A DNA stretch of 64,000 nt from Hygrophila difformis. Its lineage: Eukaryota; Streptophyta; Magnoliopsida; Lamiales; Acanthaceae. The DNA is taken from assembly GCA_030278955.1 (NCBI GenBank), contig JAOANR010000011.1, forward strand, positions 31,934,403-31,998,402. The letters are read 5' to 3'. The notes below the pieces were generated by a model. That model worked only from the letters and a program-made list of their open reading frames with translations, did not search any database and was not told the origin of the DNA. Below, one piece after another: positions 1 to 12,400 of the stretch (positions within the stretch are counted from its first letter, which is position 1; each line of letters begins with the position of its first letter). Both the position numbers and the translations under genes were made by a program.

Positions 1-413
1 AAAGCTAGTTCAAGCTTCCATCTAAACACCCATGCTAAAATAATGTTCATTACTGTCGATAATGTAGCAAAGTATGATGATATGTTTAGGGATACATCAC
101 AAGACACTGTAACATTCAGAAAATGATATCATGCATATAATTTTTAATGTAAGAAAAATAAGTAGTTTTTGGTGAGTAGAAGATGACAAAACCAAATAAT
201 GTAAATCTTAGGCCCCCAGTTGATTGGCTTAGATAATGGTTCTAGTAGATAGATTTCCTCCGAAAGATCTTATAGCAAAGTCTCTGGGGGCAATTCCCCA
301 TCCCTTGAAGTACATTCATTGGCTTACAAGAGCCGGATTTATGATATATGATATAAACATGCGAAACTCTATATAACTCAGAAGGGATACAAGATAAAGG
401 ATATATGATATAC

Positions 414-3400
414 CTCTCAGAACCAATATGAATTGTACCCATATGCTGAGGACCAGCATCCCCACTGTTCAAATTGCAGCAGCGAAACTGTGGTAATCTG
501 TCAGCAGCCAAATTGATTTTGGTAGTTGCCTGTCCAGGAAGTGAATTGATTTAAGTGAGCTAACTTAAACCATCATACCGATATACCACAAGAAAACATA
601 AATTGAAACTTGAAAGAAGTTTCTGTGTGAGATAATGTATAGAAACAGGATATTTGCAAGATGGCAGGCAGATGGGGTTCTGATTTGTGCCCTGTAACTT
701 TCAAAAGAAATACCCCCTCTGTCCCATTAATTCTGTCTCAAAACGTTTGAACACGCATTCCAATGCGTTTGTTTAACTGTTAATATCTCAAAATCTGTAA
801 AAGCCAAAAATTCTATAAAATATACTCCCTCCGTTTTTTTTATTCTTGCTAAGGACCCATCTGCACGCAATCCAATGTGCATTTTAAATTATTAATAACT
901 TATATTCGGTACAATTAAAAATTCTAAAAGTTCCTTTAAAACTACAAAACTAGATGAATCGAACAAGATCTCACTTGACTATATTTTAACTTGTATAACT
1001 ATAAAACTTTAAGTTAAAGTGTGAGTGTGAATAGCGTAATTCCCCCAATGGGGCAAGAAAATAAAAATGGAGGGAGTATATTCTTAAACTGTGCTAAAAA
1101 ATGAATACAACAAGGACCCACTCGATTATATTTTTTCTTGTATAACTGCAACAAAATGTTAGGTCAAAGTCAAACTCAGTGTCACATAGTTCGGAGTTCG
1201 TTTTGATATGAGGGACGAAATTCGATTCGCAATTCGCTAGTTAAATTTTTTTTGATTCGCTAGGGGTATACTGCTTCAATTCACTTTTTTGAATCATAAT
1301 TCGATTTTTCGATTCGATTAATTTTTTTTAATCCACATACCATTTCATTTTAATTTTTCTCTAATAAGTTATTTATTTTTTCTTCCATTCAATATTTATT
1401 CTTATCCTCAAAATTGTACTCGATCTAATACTAAATCATATGACTTTAAAATAAAATTTTTAACTAGTGTTATACAACCATGATGAAAAGAAAATTTAAA
1501 AAGAAAAGAAGAAATAAAAATTGTTTTGGGTGGGCGGTGGGGACGGGTCTGGGGAGACTAAAATGCAGTACTTTGTAAATAGACAAAAACTTGAATAGAT
1601 GTGGAGAGACTAAAAAGCTAATTTTCTTTTTTGGGTTAACTAAAAAAGTAAATGATTACTGACTTGTCTAAAATGTAATAAATGTCATCTTCTTCCCTGC
1701 TTCTTCTTCCTCTCGTTCCCGCCCCTGTTTGCCCTAATTTGTTCTTTCTGTTCTACCGTCTGTCTGGTCCGCCGCTCCTTGCTCCCCCGCCTCTGTGTTT
1801 GTCTCAATTCGCCCATTTCACCGTTTTGATTCGCGAATTCTAGCAATTTAGATGGCTACCCAACCCCGTTTCGGTTCGAGCGAATGGAAGAAATTTAAGG
1901 GGGGTATAGGCGAATTATGTGACACTAGGTCAAACTTATACCATGAACATGTAAAAAGTCCAAATGGGACACAATATGCGGGACGCCGGGACGAAGGGAG
2001 TAAAGGAGTTTAAACGAAATCCTCTATGTATGATCACCTATACCACTGTCATTATAATTTATAATAGGTGGTTCATGTTTCCAAATAAAAGTTCAATCAG
2101 ATAGTTATCGGTCAATCTTGAAGCATACTTACAGAGCTATAATCAATGTTCTTGACAGCACGGAGAAAATCACCAGGAAGTACATCATGAGACAGAAATT
2201 CCTGTATAAGAAAATGGCCATCTTGTAATTTTGCCACATAATACACTGCACATGTACATAATATGATTATTCAAATAAGCCCGATATTAGTTATGTACTT
2301 CAATACATTGCACTATTTAAATGGGCATCACTTTTTGATATTGGTATTTTCTTTTTATGCATTAATTTAATTTAATGTAATAAAAATTTTGAATACTTTT
2401 ATGATTAATGGTAACAATTCACGAATGTTTTTGATAAGATTTTATCATGGTTCATATATGTGCAGTCTTTGGGTGCTCATGTAAAGCAAGTGCAATTCCC
2501 ATGCATAATACATGTACATGTGATTTCTCAACATTTATGTGCTAAGTATGAGCAGAATCATTTCAATTGTAAAACTTAAAAGTGCATTAACATGAAAAGA
2601 AGCGTTATGTTTCAATAATAAAGCAATTTTTTTATATAATTTCCATTTTCAAATTTATAATATTAATTATATGCTATACTTTTGCATTAGATAATAGTCC
2701 CTCCGTTCCAACGAAGATGAAACGTTTTTATAAATAACAAAATTTTCAACTTTTAAACCCATTATCAATAAACACAAACCAACTATCATCATATCACATC
2801 AATAAATAAATCAATTACCATTCCAATTATACTCTAAACAATATATTCAAAACGACAACCATCAAATCCTATTAATAAATAAATTAATTAAAATTCCAAA
2901 CTCAATATCATCACATTGCATAAACCCCAATGTTATCGATGGCGGGTCATGCCGGAAAGCCAAAATACCGCCATAGGGTTATGGCGGATGGCGTGACAGG
3001 GTTATGGCGGACAAAAAATATATTAAATTTAAAAATAAATTTAATTATAAAAATACTAATAAAATACTAAAAAATAGAAAAGAATTAATAAAAACTTCAA
3101 AATAAAGTTCATAAAATAATTAAAAGTCTTAAACACCCACAGTACTTACCATTATCCTCAAACCCAACTAGGAGCGAATTTACTGTAAAACTTACTTGAA
3201 AAAATGAACAATAAACCATAACAGACAGAATGGTTTTAAAAGAAAAGCACGCCGTAAAATGAACATAGCAGACAAAGCAACTTACTGTCATAGAGTAAAA
3301 ATAGGGGGAGAAAGAAATAACAAAACAGGGAGAAACGAAGAAAAAAAAAAAAAAAAAAAAAAAAAAGAGCAGAGCACTCACATGGGAACGAACATAGGAA

Positions 3401-6400
3401 AAAAAAAAAAAAAAAAAAAAGCTGAGAGAACTTATTGCTCCCCGGAGTCAGCCCTGCTCGCCGGAGTCGCCGCCGCTTGCTGGAGGTCGCTAGAGGCTGG
3501 AGCTCGCTGGTGAGGTGTTTTGAGCAAGAATCTGTCGATTGTGAAGCCTACTGCTGTAGGGTTTGAGGGTTTCTAACTCCAATTTTGGTCTATTTAGGTA
3601 AAAATATGACCCAAATATAGTTTGGATCGGGGCCCAACAAGAAGAAAAAGGGGAAAAAATAAAAAAAAAAAACCGCCATGGCCTCCGCCACCGCCATGGG
3701 CAATGGCGGCCACCATCCCCGCCACGGCATATACCGTGGCAAATCCTGGTAAAGCGTGGCGGTGGGCTAAAAACCCACCACCGCCACCCGCCAGGGCGGC
3801 TATTTGACAACACTAATAAACCCTTACAATTAAATTCATAATCCTTTATGCATAAAATAGCGGGCTACCAACCAAATATTTCATCTTTGTTGGAACGGAG
3901 GGAGTAGTACATTTATTATTTGTACAGCTGATTATTATAATTTAGTTCAGCTGCTAATTACTGACATGATATAAATGTAAATTTGATAGGGAGATTTTGT
4001 TTCCTCTTTATGTTGTTCTTGTACACCCCTATAGGTTATATAGGGCTTCATTTTTCCTTTAAATTTGATGTGTACACTGGTTGATACTCAAAATTTAATG
4101 ATGGATCTAAATGGCTTTCTACAATCGGCCAAAACCCATAAATATATGTGCATTTGAATGCATATATTTAAAAAGTAAAGATATGTATCATGTATGTACA
4201 AACATATGTGATAGTATAAGAAAAGAATAAGAACTTTACCATGAATGTTTTGTATGGTGTTGCGTTTGACAAAACAACAGAAGAGTGGACTTCTGTACCA
4301 TCAGCTAACAAAACCTAAACAATTCAGCCCATGAGCATGATATAAAAATTTGTAGGATTGATTGTAATGGTCAACTAGCACATACCCCAGATACTCTACC
4401 TGAATCTTCTATTATCAATTTTGATACCTACAGAGACAAAACATGCAGCTTTTCACTTCTTGTGTGAATAAATTTGAGGAAAAGAAAAAGGTCACATACT
4501 GAACCACCGGCACTGAAGAACAATCAAAATGAATGAGGTGCTGGAGAGCATATTATCTCTATGCCAGATATGAAGGCGATATAAATGGAAGTGAAGGCGA
4601 TATAAATGGAACACAAAAAATAGCTTTCATTTAGTTTGCCAACCTAGTAATTGACTTATATTCTTAACATTATATCAGTCGGACTTTTCCATAAGATGCA
4701 GGGCAATTAGAGAAGACACCCATGCTGCCATGCATTTCAAGTCAAAAGAAAATCAAATAAAATCTGTTATCTGATTTTTATAATGTGGTCATATTTTCCC
4801 TTCTCGGGGAAGGAGCGAATTCTATAATATAGGGTAGGTAACATTAGCATCTCCAACAACTTACTTCAGCTTCAGTGATTATGATAGCACCAGCTTCTGT
4901 AGCCGCATTACAGATGGCTGAAGACACAGAACCCATACCGCCTTCAACATACCTGAAAACATGCTATTTGCTAATGAAAAACACATAGTTGAAAGGTTTC
5001 ATTAGAAAACACTCATGTCAGCCACTGCTATACCTCAGATTTCAACTTCAATTTGGTATACACATCATTGTGTTTCAAAACACGGATCTCATGAAAACTT
5101 CGAATTATGTATATATCACACTTTTTCATTGCTATAAAAAGCAAACCATTTAATGGCATATAGTTTCTCATTATCCTTGTAAAAATTTCTGTAGAGAGAA
5201 AACATAGAGCAGACTACATGCACTTAAGAAGAGACAACACAAGCTAGCAAATCACGTTTAGCAATTTTTGCAACTTAGAAGATATACTTACGACCAAATT
5301 CCTCGATCACCATCTGTTTCTCCCATCACATGATGTAGCAAAACGTATCCACTACCAGGTGTTGTTACACTTCCCTATGAACAAATACAAAAGGGGCAAA
5401 AGTGTGTGACATGCCAATTCCATATATAGAGCCTTTTCTTTTCTTTCTTTCTTTTTTTTAAAAAAAAAAATTCTAAACATTACGGCTGTCAACTCTCAAG
5501 TATAAGCAACACTTACTCAATGGATAAACATGTATACAAAATGTGGAAACCAAAGAAGATGACTGCAGCATGATGTTATATAAAGGATTGAAGGAACCTA
5601 TAAAAACAACTCAAAAATATGTTTATAGATAAAAGTGAAAGAAAGAAATAAAGGAAAGGGAATAAGGGAATAGGCAAAAATGACAAGCATAGTAAGTTAT
5701 ATCGGCAAATTTTCAATATGGTAATGGTACCTAATTCAATTAGAAAAGGACAACAACAAGGTTTTGTCTTAAAGAATTTCCTTTGTATATTTTAGGCTTT
5801 TCCATCCGCATGACATTATCTACTCTAAGACCATTATCTGATGAAATAATAGAAGTGAATAGTGAATTAGAGGAAACCTTTATCACACTAAAAAGATTGT
5901 CATAACAGGCCACCATGAATCTGTTAACTAAGTATAATAACTAAAGTTTAAGGATAAAATCCAACCGTGGTCCCTATAACTGCATCTGTTGCAAGTGTTG
6001 CCTTCAGGACATCACCCTGCAAATCAAGAATAGAAGGTCAGAAAATTAATGAGTTGAGACAACCATAAATAAATAAAATAATAAATTGTTATAGTGTTAA
6101 AAATGTTGTTTAAAAAGTTAATGAGAGGAACGACATACCACCTAGGAACATTCAAGAGTGAGACCATATTATTAAGATAGGTATTATTGTCAGCATTAAC
6201 TGGGATACCGAAAACAAAACAACAAATTAAAATCCGTAGAATTACTTCCATTATCACCAGTCAACTCAGAAAACCAGATTAACCTAAGCTTGCAGCAATC
6301 AGGCAACATGCAGCCTAACCATTATCCTACACCTTTATAATTTACTAATAGAAACCCCACTCTAAACTAAACTTAGATAAGGCCCCGTTTGATAAATTAC

Positions 6401-9400
6401 GCCCTTTAAGGGTTCAGGTCATAATTGTTAAAAGAAGAATGCAAAATGCAATGGATTAAGTGAGTTTAAATTTTGTGAATAAAATAGACTCCAAACTAAC
6501 TGATAAGATTATCCGGAATAAAGTTATTCCTCAATCGAAAGCATGCAGATTGCAGAAAGCCACAAACATAAACTTTTAGTCCAACGAAATATCAAACAGA
6601 AGTCTGCTCACTTAGGAATCTTTTTATGGGTAAAAATAATTTTAAATGACATTTTTTTTTATCAAATCACAATTTAAGGATTTTGTGTTATTATGTTTTA
6701 CCAAGCATGTGCTAAATAATCAATGAATCTTCCCCACATTCAAACTACTTTTTACCTCCATAGAAACAAGTGCAAAGATCTTTAGTGTCCATAAACTGCT
6801 ACATTAGATAGAAACAACCACAAAGATATTCAGTGTCCTCCAGACCTACCGCTTTGATACCAAGTGGAAGGAAAATATGTATATGCAAGATACATGATTC
6901 TACAACCACAAAGATAATCAGTGTCCTCCAGACCTACAGCTTTGATACCAAGTGGAAGGAAAATATGTACATGCAAGATACATGATTCTATGTAGGCATA
7001 AGTATTTTTTGACAATATTATAGCAATAATTCCCCTCATCATATTGAAAAGTATTCATAGGAAATTTAAGGACATAATAATGGTTGTCGGCGTCTTGGCA
7101 AAGAAAAGATCAGGCTTCCAGTCATCTGACGAATAAATTGAAAAGTAAACCTTTCACAACACTAATCTCAAAAGGAACCAAGGATCATTGTATTGTTCGG
7201 AGCTTCCAACATCCATACCATTCTATAGGAAGAATGTTAGGTGGTGCTTTTTAATGACGGTAGGTGGGGATGTGCTCTTTAATGATGGTAGGTGGGGTGG
7301 TGCTCTTTAATGATGGTAGGTGGGGGTATGAGGCCTATCCCACATCGAAGAAACTAGCACACATCCCCACTTTTGCACCTATAAATAGAGGCACTGCCTG
7401 TTGAAGGGTTTTTTATCCTCTTAAGCTGATGTTTTGGTAGGTTTGTCTTTAGTAGTGAGGAGCCTATTTTGGTGAGTGGGTTTTGTGGCTCAGGGAATTA
7501 TTGCCTAAACCGTTTTGTAATATTTGTCTCTATTAGTGAAAATTTGTTTCTCCTTTTGCCTATGTATTTTCCTAGTGGCTTGCTGCAATGGGAGATGAAA
7601 TGGAGTCGTTACATAAGAACAACACTTGGGAGCTAGTCAAACAACCATTTGAAAGAAAGATTGTTACTTGCAAATGGATCTTCAAAAAAAAGGAAGGTGT
7701 CTCACCAACGGAGGGCTTACGATATAAAACCCGCCTAGTTGCTAGAAGATTTACTCAGAGGGAATGAATTGATTACAATGAGATTTTCTCACATATGGTC
7801 AAACACACTTCCATTCGTGTCCTGTTGGCTATGGTAGCGCATCAAAATTTGAAGCTCGAACAACTAGATGTGAAAACAGTTTTTCTACACTAGGAATTGT
7901 CGGCCATAAATATTAAGGTTGACAAATTCACGGGGAGGAATAGCTTTAGCCTTTGGCAAATTAAAATGCGGACTTTGTGAAAAGCAACAAGGCCTGTGGG
8001 CTCCATTGAAGGAAAAGGCAGATCCAGATAATGCTGAGATGGTGAGCCTAGAGGAGAATGCTCATTCAACCATCTACTGTACTTGGCAGATGATGTTATT
8101 ACCAAAGTTGCAATGAAAACAACGGCATATGGTTAGTGGTTAAAGCTCGAAAATCTTTGTATGATGAAGTTTTTAACCGATAAGTTGCGATTAAAGCAAC
8201 GTTTGTTCAGCCTACGGATGCAAGAAGGTACACGTCTTCGAGACCATCTTAATAGATTAAATACTATTATGTTGGAATTGCATAATATTGATGTAGTTAT
8301 CGAGGATGAAGATGTTGCATTAATATTATTAGTGTCTTTACCATTATCTTTAGAAACTTTTGTACAATCATTTCTTGTTGGTAATGATACTATTAGTTTA
8401 GAAAATGTACAAGCTGCTTTGCATAGTAGGGAACAACGCCATAAGGCAATTTCCAGTAATGTAGATGATCAGGCTATTGGCTAGCAGCGCGAAGAGACAT
8501 GGAAAATTTGTTAAACAAAAGAAGAAAAAGTCTTTTGTTAAAGGTCTCAAGCCAGGTGATGTCTGTAATTATTGTAAAGAGAAAGGACATTGTAAGACCC
8601 AGTGTCCCAAGCTTATGAACAAGTAACAACAAGGAATGCAACAGGAGTCTATCTTGTTGCGGCCAACGGCGATACGAATCCAGGTGATCATTTGGCTTTG
8701 GCCACAAGTGTGCAGTCAATGCAAGATGATGTATGGAGTCTTGATACTGGAGCATCATACCACATGTGTCCTAACAAAGAGTGGTTTTCGAACTACAAAC
8801 CAGTTGATGAACGAAATGTTCTTATGGCAAATGATTTTGTCTGTCAATTCCAATATGAGGTGCCCGATTGATCATAAAGCAAGCAACACTGCCTCTGCCC
8901 AAAAGGTCCGTGGCAATCGAGAATTTGAGAGCATGCAGCGTGCCCTCTCCAAAAGCGTATGTTTCATACGCTCTGCCACTTCATTTTGTTGTGGAGTGTT
9001 CCTAACTGTGTGATGTCGTGCAATTCCATTGTTTTGAACTCATTGAATTCCCTTAAACAAAATTCCAAACCATTATCAGTTCGAAATCTTTTAATCTTCT
9101 TGTTCGTCCGGTTCTCTACCAACACCTTCCACTGCTTGAATCTTAAGAAAGCCTCACTCTTTTCCTTCATCATAATTACCCAAGTCATCCTTGAATAGTC
9201 ATCAATAATGTACAAAAATATATATACTGCCTCCAAGCGACTCGACTTGTGACGGACCCTCAAATGAATGTAATCCAATATCGACCTTTTTCTGTGAGTT
9301 GCCTTTCCAAAATTGGTACGATGTAATTTCTCAAATGTGCAGCGCTCACAGAATAAAAAATCGGCAAACTTGTGACCTTCAAGAAGTCCACGACATAATA

Positions 9401-12400
9401 GGATCTGGCTTATATGCCCAAGTCTAATATGCCCTAGCATGGACATATCAAGAATCAGAAACAACAGGTACAGAATCTACTACAATAGATCCATGCACAA
9501 CATTCAGAGATCCATGCAAGATTCCCTTCAAAACCACGGACGACCCCTTCAAGATGTAGAGTTCTCCATGCTCCCCTTTGCAGCAAGCCACTAGGCAGAC
9601 TCATGTTGTATTCCCTGTTGTTGCTTTTTCATCATCTTGGGACACTGGGTCTTCCAATATCCTTTCTCTTTACAATAATTACAGACATCACCTGGCTTGG
9701 GACCTTTAACAAAAGCTTTTTTCTTCTTTTGTCTAACAAATTTTCCATGTCCCTTCCCACTGCTAGCCCAGTAGCCTGATCATCTACATTACTGGAAGTT
9801 GCTTTATGGCGTAGTTCCCTACTATGCAAAGCACCTTGTACATTTTCTAAACTAATAGTATCTTTAACAACAAGAAATGATTGTACAAAATTTTCTAAAG
9901 ATAATGGTAAAGACACTAATAATGTTAATGCAGCATCTTCATCCTCGATAACTACATCAATATTATGCAATTCCAACATGATAGTATTTAATATACCAAG
10001 ATGGTCTCGAAGACGTGTACCTTCCTGCATCCATATGCTGCACAAACGTTGCTTTAATCGCAACTTATCGGTTAAAAACTTTGTCATACAAAGATTTTCG
10101 AGCTTTAACTATAAACCATACGCCGTTGTTTTCATTGAAACTTTCGGTAATAACATCATCCGCCAAGCACATAGATGGTTGAATGAGCATTCTCCTCCAG
10201 GCTCACCATCTCAGCATTATCTGGATCTGCCCTTTCCTTCAATGGAGCCCACAGGCCTTCTTGCTTTTCACAAAGTCCGCATTTTAATTTGCCAAAGGCT
10301 AAAACTATTCCTCCCTGTGAATTTGTCAACCTTAATATTTATAGCCGACAATTCCTAGTGTAGAAAGACTGTTTTCACATCTAGTTGTTCGAGCTCCAGA
10401 TCCTGGTGCGCTACCATAGCCAACAGGACACGAATAGAAGTGTGTGATGTGAGAAAATCTCATTGTAATCAATTCATTCCCTCTGAGTAAATCCTCTAGC
10501 AACTAGGCGGGTTTTATATCGTAAGCCCTCAGCTGGTGAGACATCTTCCTTTCTTTTAAAGATCCATGCAAGTAACAATCTTTCTTTCAAGTGGTTGTTT
10601 GACTAGCTCCTAAGTGTTGTTCTTATGTAACGACTTCATTTCATCTCCCATTGCAGCAAGCCAATGGACAGATTCACCACATGGCTTCTTAGTAAGTGGA
10701 GGGCTCCGAATAATTCAAATCTTCAGCTGTTGGACTTCCACCCTTCTAGCATGATCAAAAGCAATCTCATGCTTCTGCACATCAGCTGATGGTCAGTTGC
10801 TCTTGCTCAACCTCTTGTTGTTCATCTGAATCATCATGTGAAAGTTGAAGCTCCACTATAGTGTCAGCACCCTAATTTTATGAGACATTTACCGCCTGCA
10901 TAGGCCAGAATTCTCGTCAAACACCACACTTCTGCTCAAGATAACTCTTCTCTCAGAAGGTGACCAAATTCGAATCCTTTTAACTCCATCTCCATATCCT
11001 ACGAAGACGCCCTTCCTTACTCTGGGCTCCAATTTTGCCTCGCTTACGTGATAATAAGCCGCACATCTGAAAGATTTCAAATTCGAGTGTTACCCGACCA
11101 AATCTTATAAGGACTCCGACAATCAATTCTTGTATAAGGTGTCCGATTGATCAGAAAGCAAGTAGTGTTAACTGCCTCTGCCAAAAAGCTCCTTGGAAAT
11201 CCAAAATTTGAGAGCATTCAACGCGCCCTCTCCAAAAGCATCTGATTCATGCGCTCTACCACTCTATTTTGTTGTGGAGTGTTCCTAACAGTGTGATGTC
11301 GTGCAATTCCATTATTTTTGCAGAACTCTTTGAATTCCCTTTAACAGAATTACAAACCATTATCAGTTCGAAGCCTTTTGATCTTCTTGTTGGTCTGGTT
11401 CTCTAACAACGTCATCCACTGCTTGAATCTTAAGAAAGCTTCACCCTTTTCCTTCATCATAATCACAAGTCATCCTTGAATAATCATCGATAATGGATAA
11501 AAAATATTTGTTGCCTCCAAGTGACTCGACTCGTGAAAGACCCCCAACAATCAGAATGAATGTAATCCAACGTCGACTTTGTTATGTGAGTTGCCTTTCC
11601 AAATTTGGTACGATGTAATTTCCTAAATTTGCAGTGCTCACAGAACCCGAAATCAGCAAACTTGTGACCTTCAAGAAGTCCACGACTTGCAGGTTCTGCA
11701 TTCCCATCTTACTCATATGCCCAAGTCTAATATACCATAGCCTACACATATCAGAAGAGTCAGCAATACCGGCACTTCCTAGGGTTTTTTATACTCTTAA
11801 GCTGATATTTTAGTAGATTTGTCTTTAGTAGTGAGGAGTCTATTTTGTTGAGTGGGTTTTGTGGGTCAGAGAATTATTGATAGAGAAAAAGGAGGTGGGC
11901 TTAGGCCCATATGTTACGGTTTATTATTAGTTATTATTTGTTTTTAGGGTTTTGTTTTGTTAGTATTTAAGGGATTGTAATTAGGGATTTGAGACATTGG
12001 GAAAGTTTATTAGAGTTTTGAGCCTAAGGCTGGCCAGCGGGTTATTTCGTTTGGAGGATTTGTTCTTTCTATTATACTATTGAAAAATCAGTTCTATCAA
12101 CTGGTCCGACCTGCCGGATCTCTTCATGCCGCCAACCACACGTTCACGGGATGTAGAGAGACGCCTCTCGGCGTTGGAAGATACCGTTACGGCCCTTGCA
12201 ACAGCGTACGCCGAGACACGACAAGTGAATACAATAAAAGCAACGCAAATTCACATCCAGAATCAAATGACTGAACAATTCAATCAATTGATGGCTGCAC
12301 TCCAGGGAGGAAACCAACGGTCTACGGGTTCTAACACTGTGGCTCCATAAGCCTGACGTAAGATGTCCCCGATCGACAGCACAACCAAGCACCACCACAG

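Larger units (their letters stand above)
713..2000. mobile_element. Outer Stowaway-like MITE, interrupted by two younger elements
   Basis: The left end CCCCCTCTGTCCCATTAA and the inverse of the right end CTCCCTTCGTCCC form imperfect terminal inverted repeats. TA dinucleotides flank at 711-712 and 2001-2002. Without the two inserts at 825-1076 and 1177-1928, only about 280 bp remain, a typical MITE size. Being interrupted, this is the oldest of the three. Confidence 0.7.
530..2132. other. Intron 10 of the PYROXD2-like gene, mostly nested MITEs
   Basis: This 1.6 kb intron contains a Stowaway-type element into which a second Stowaway and a hAT-type element have inserted. Only about 180 bp at the 5' side (minus sense, up to 2132) and about 180 bp at 530-712 are plain intron. 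I see no further exon here. Confidence 0.8.
9598..10668 (-). repeat. Right arm of the 1.1 kb inverted duplication
   Basis: Inverse of 7576-8655 along its length. It includes the same artificial RT-to-gag junction, so the fusion existed before the inversion. Confidence 0.85.

Noticed and set aside
242..511. ORF of 89 residues treated as a stand-alone gene
   Set aside because: Its first part is exon 11 of the PYROXD2-like gene read through the donor at 414 into intron sequence.
3109..3513. ORFs with runs of phenylalanine or lysine
   Set aside because: Products of A/T runs inside the hAT-type MITE at 2928-3815.
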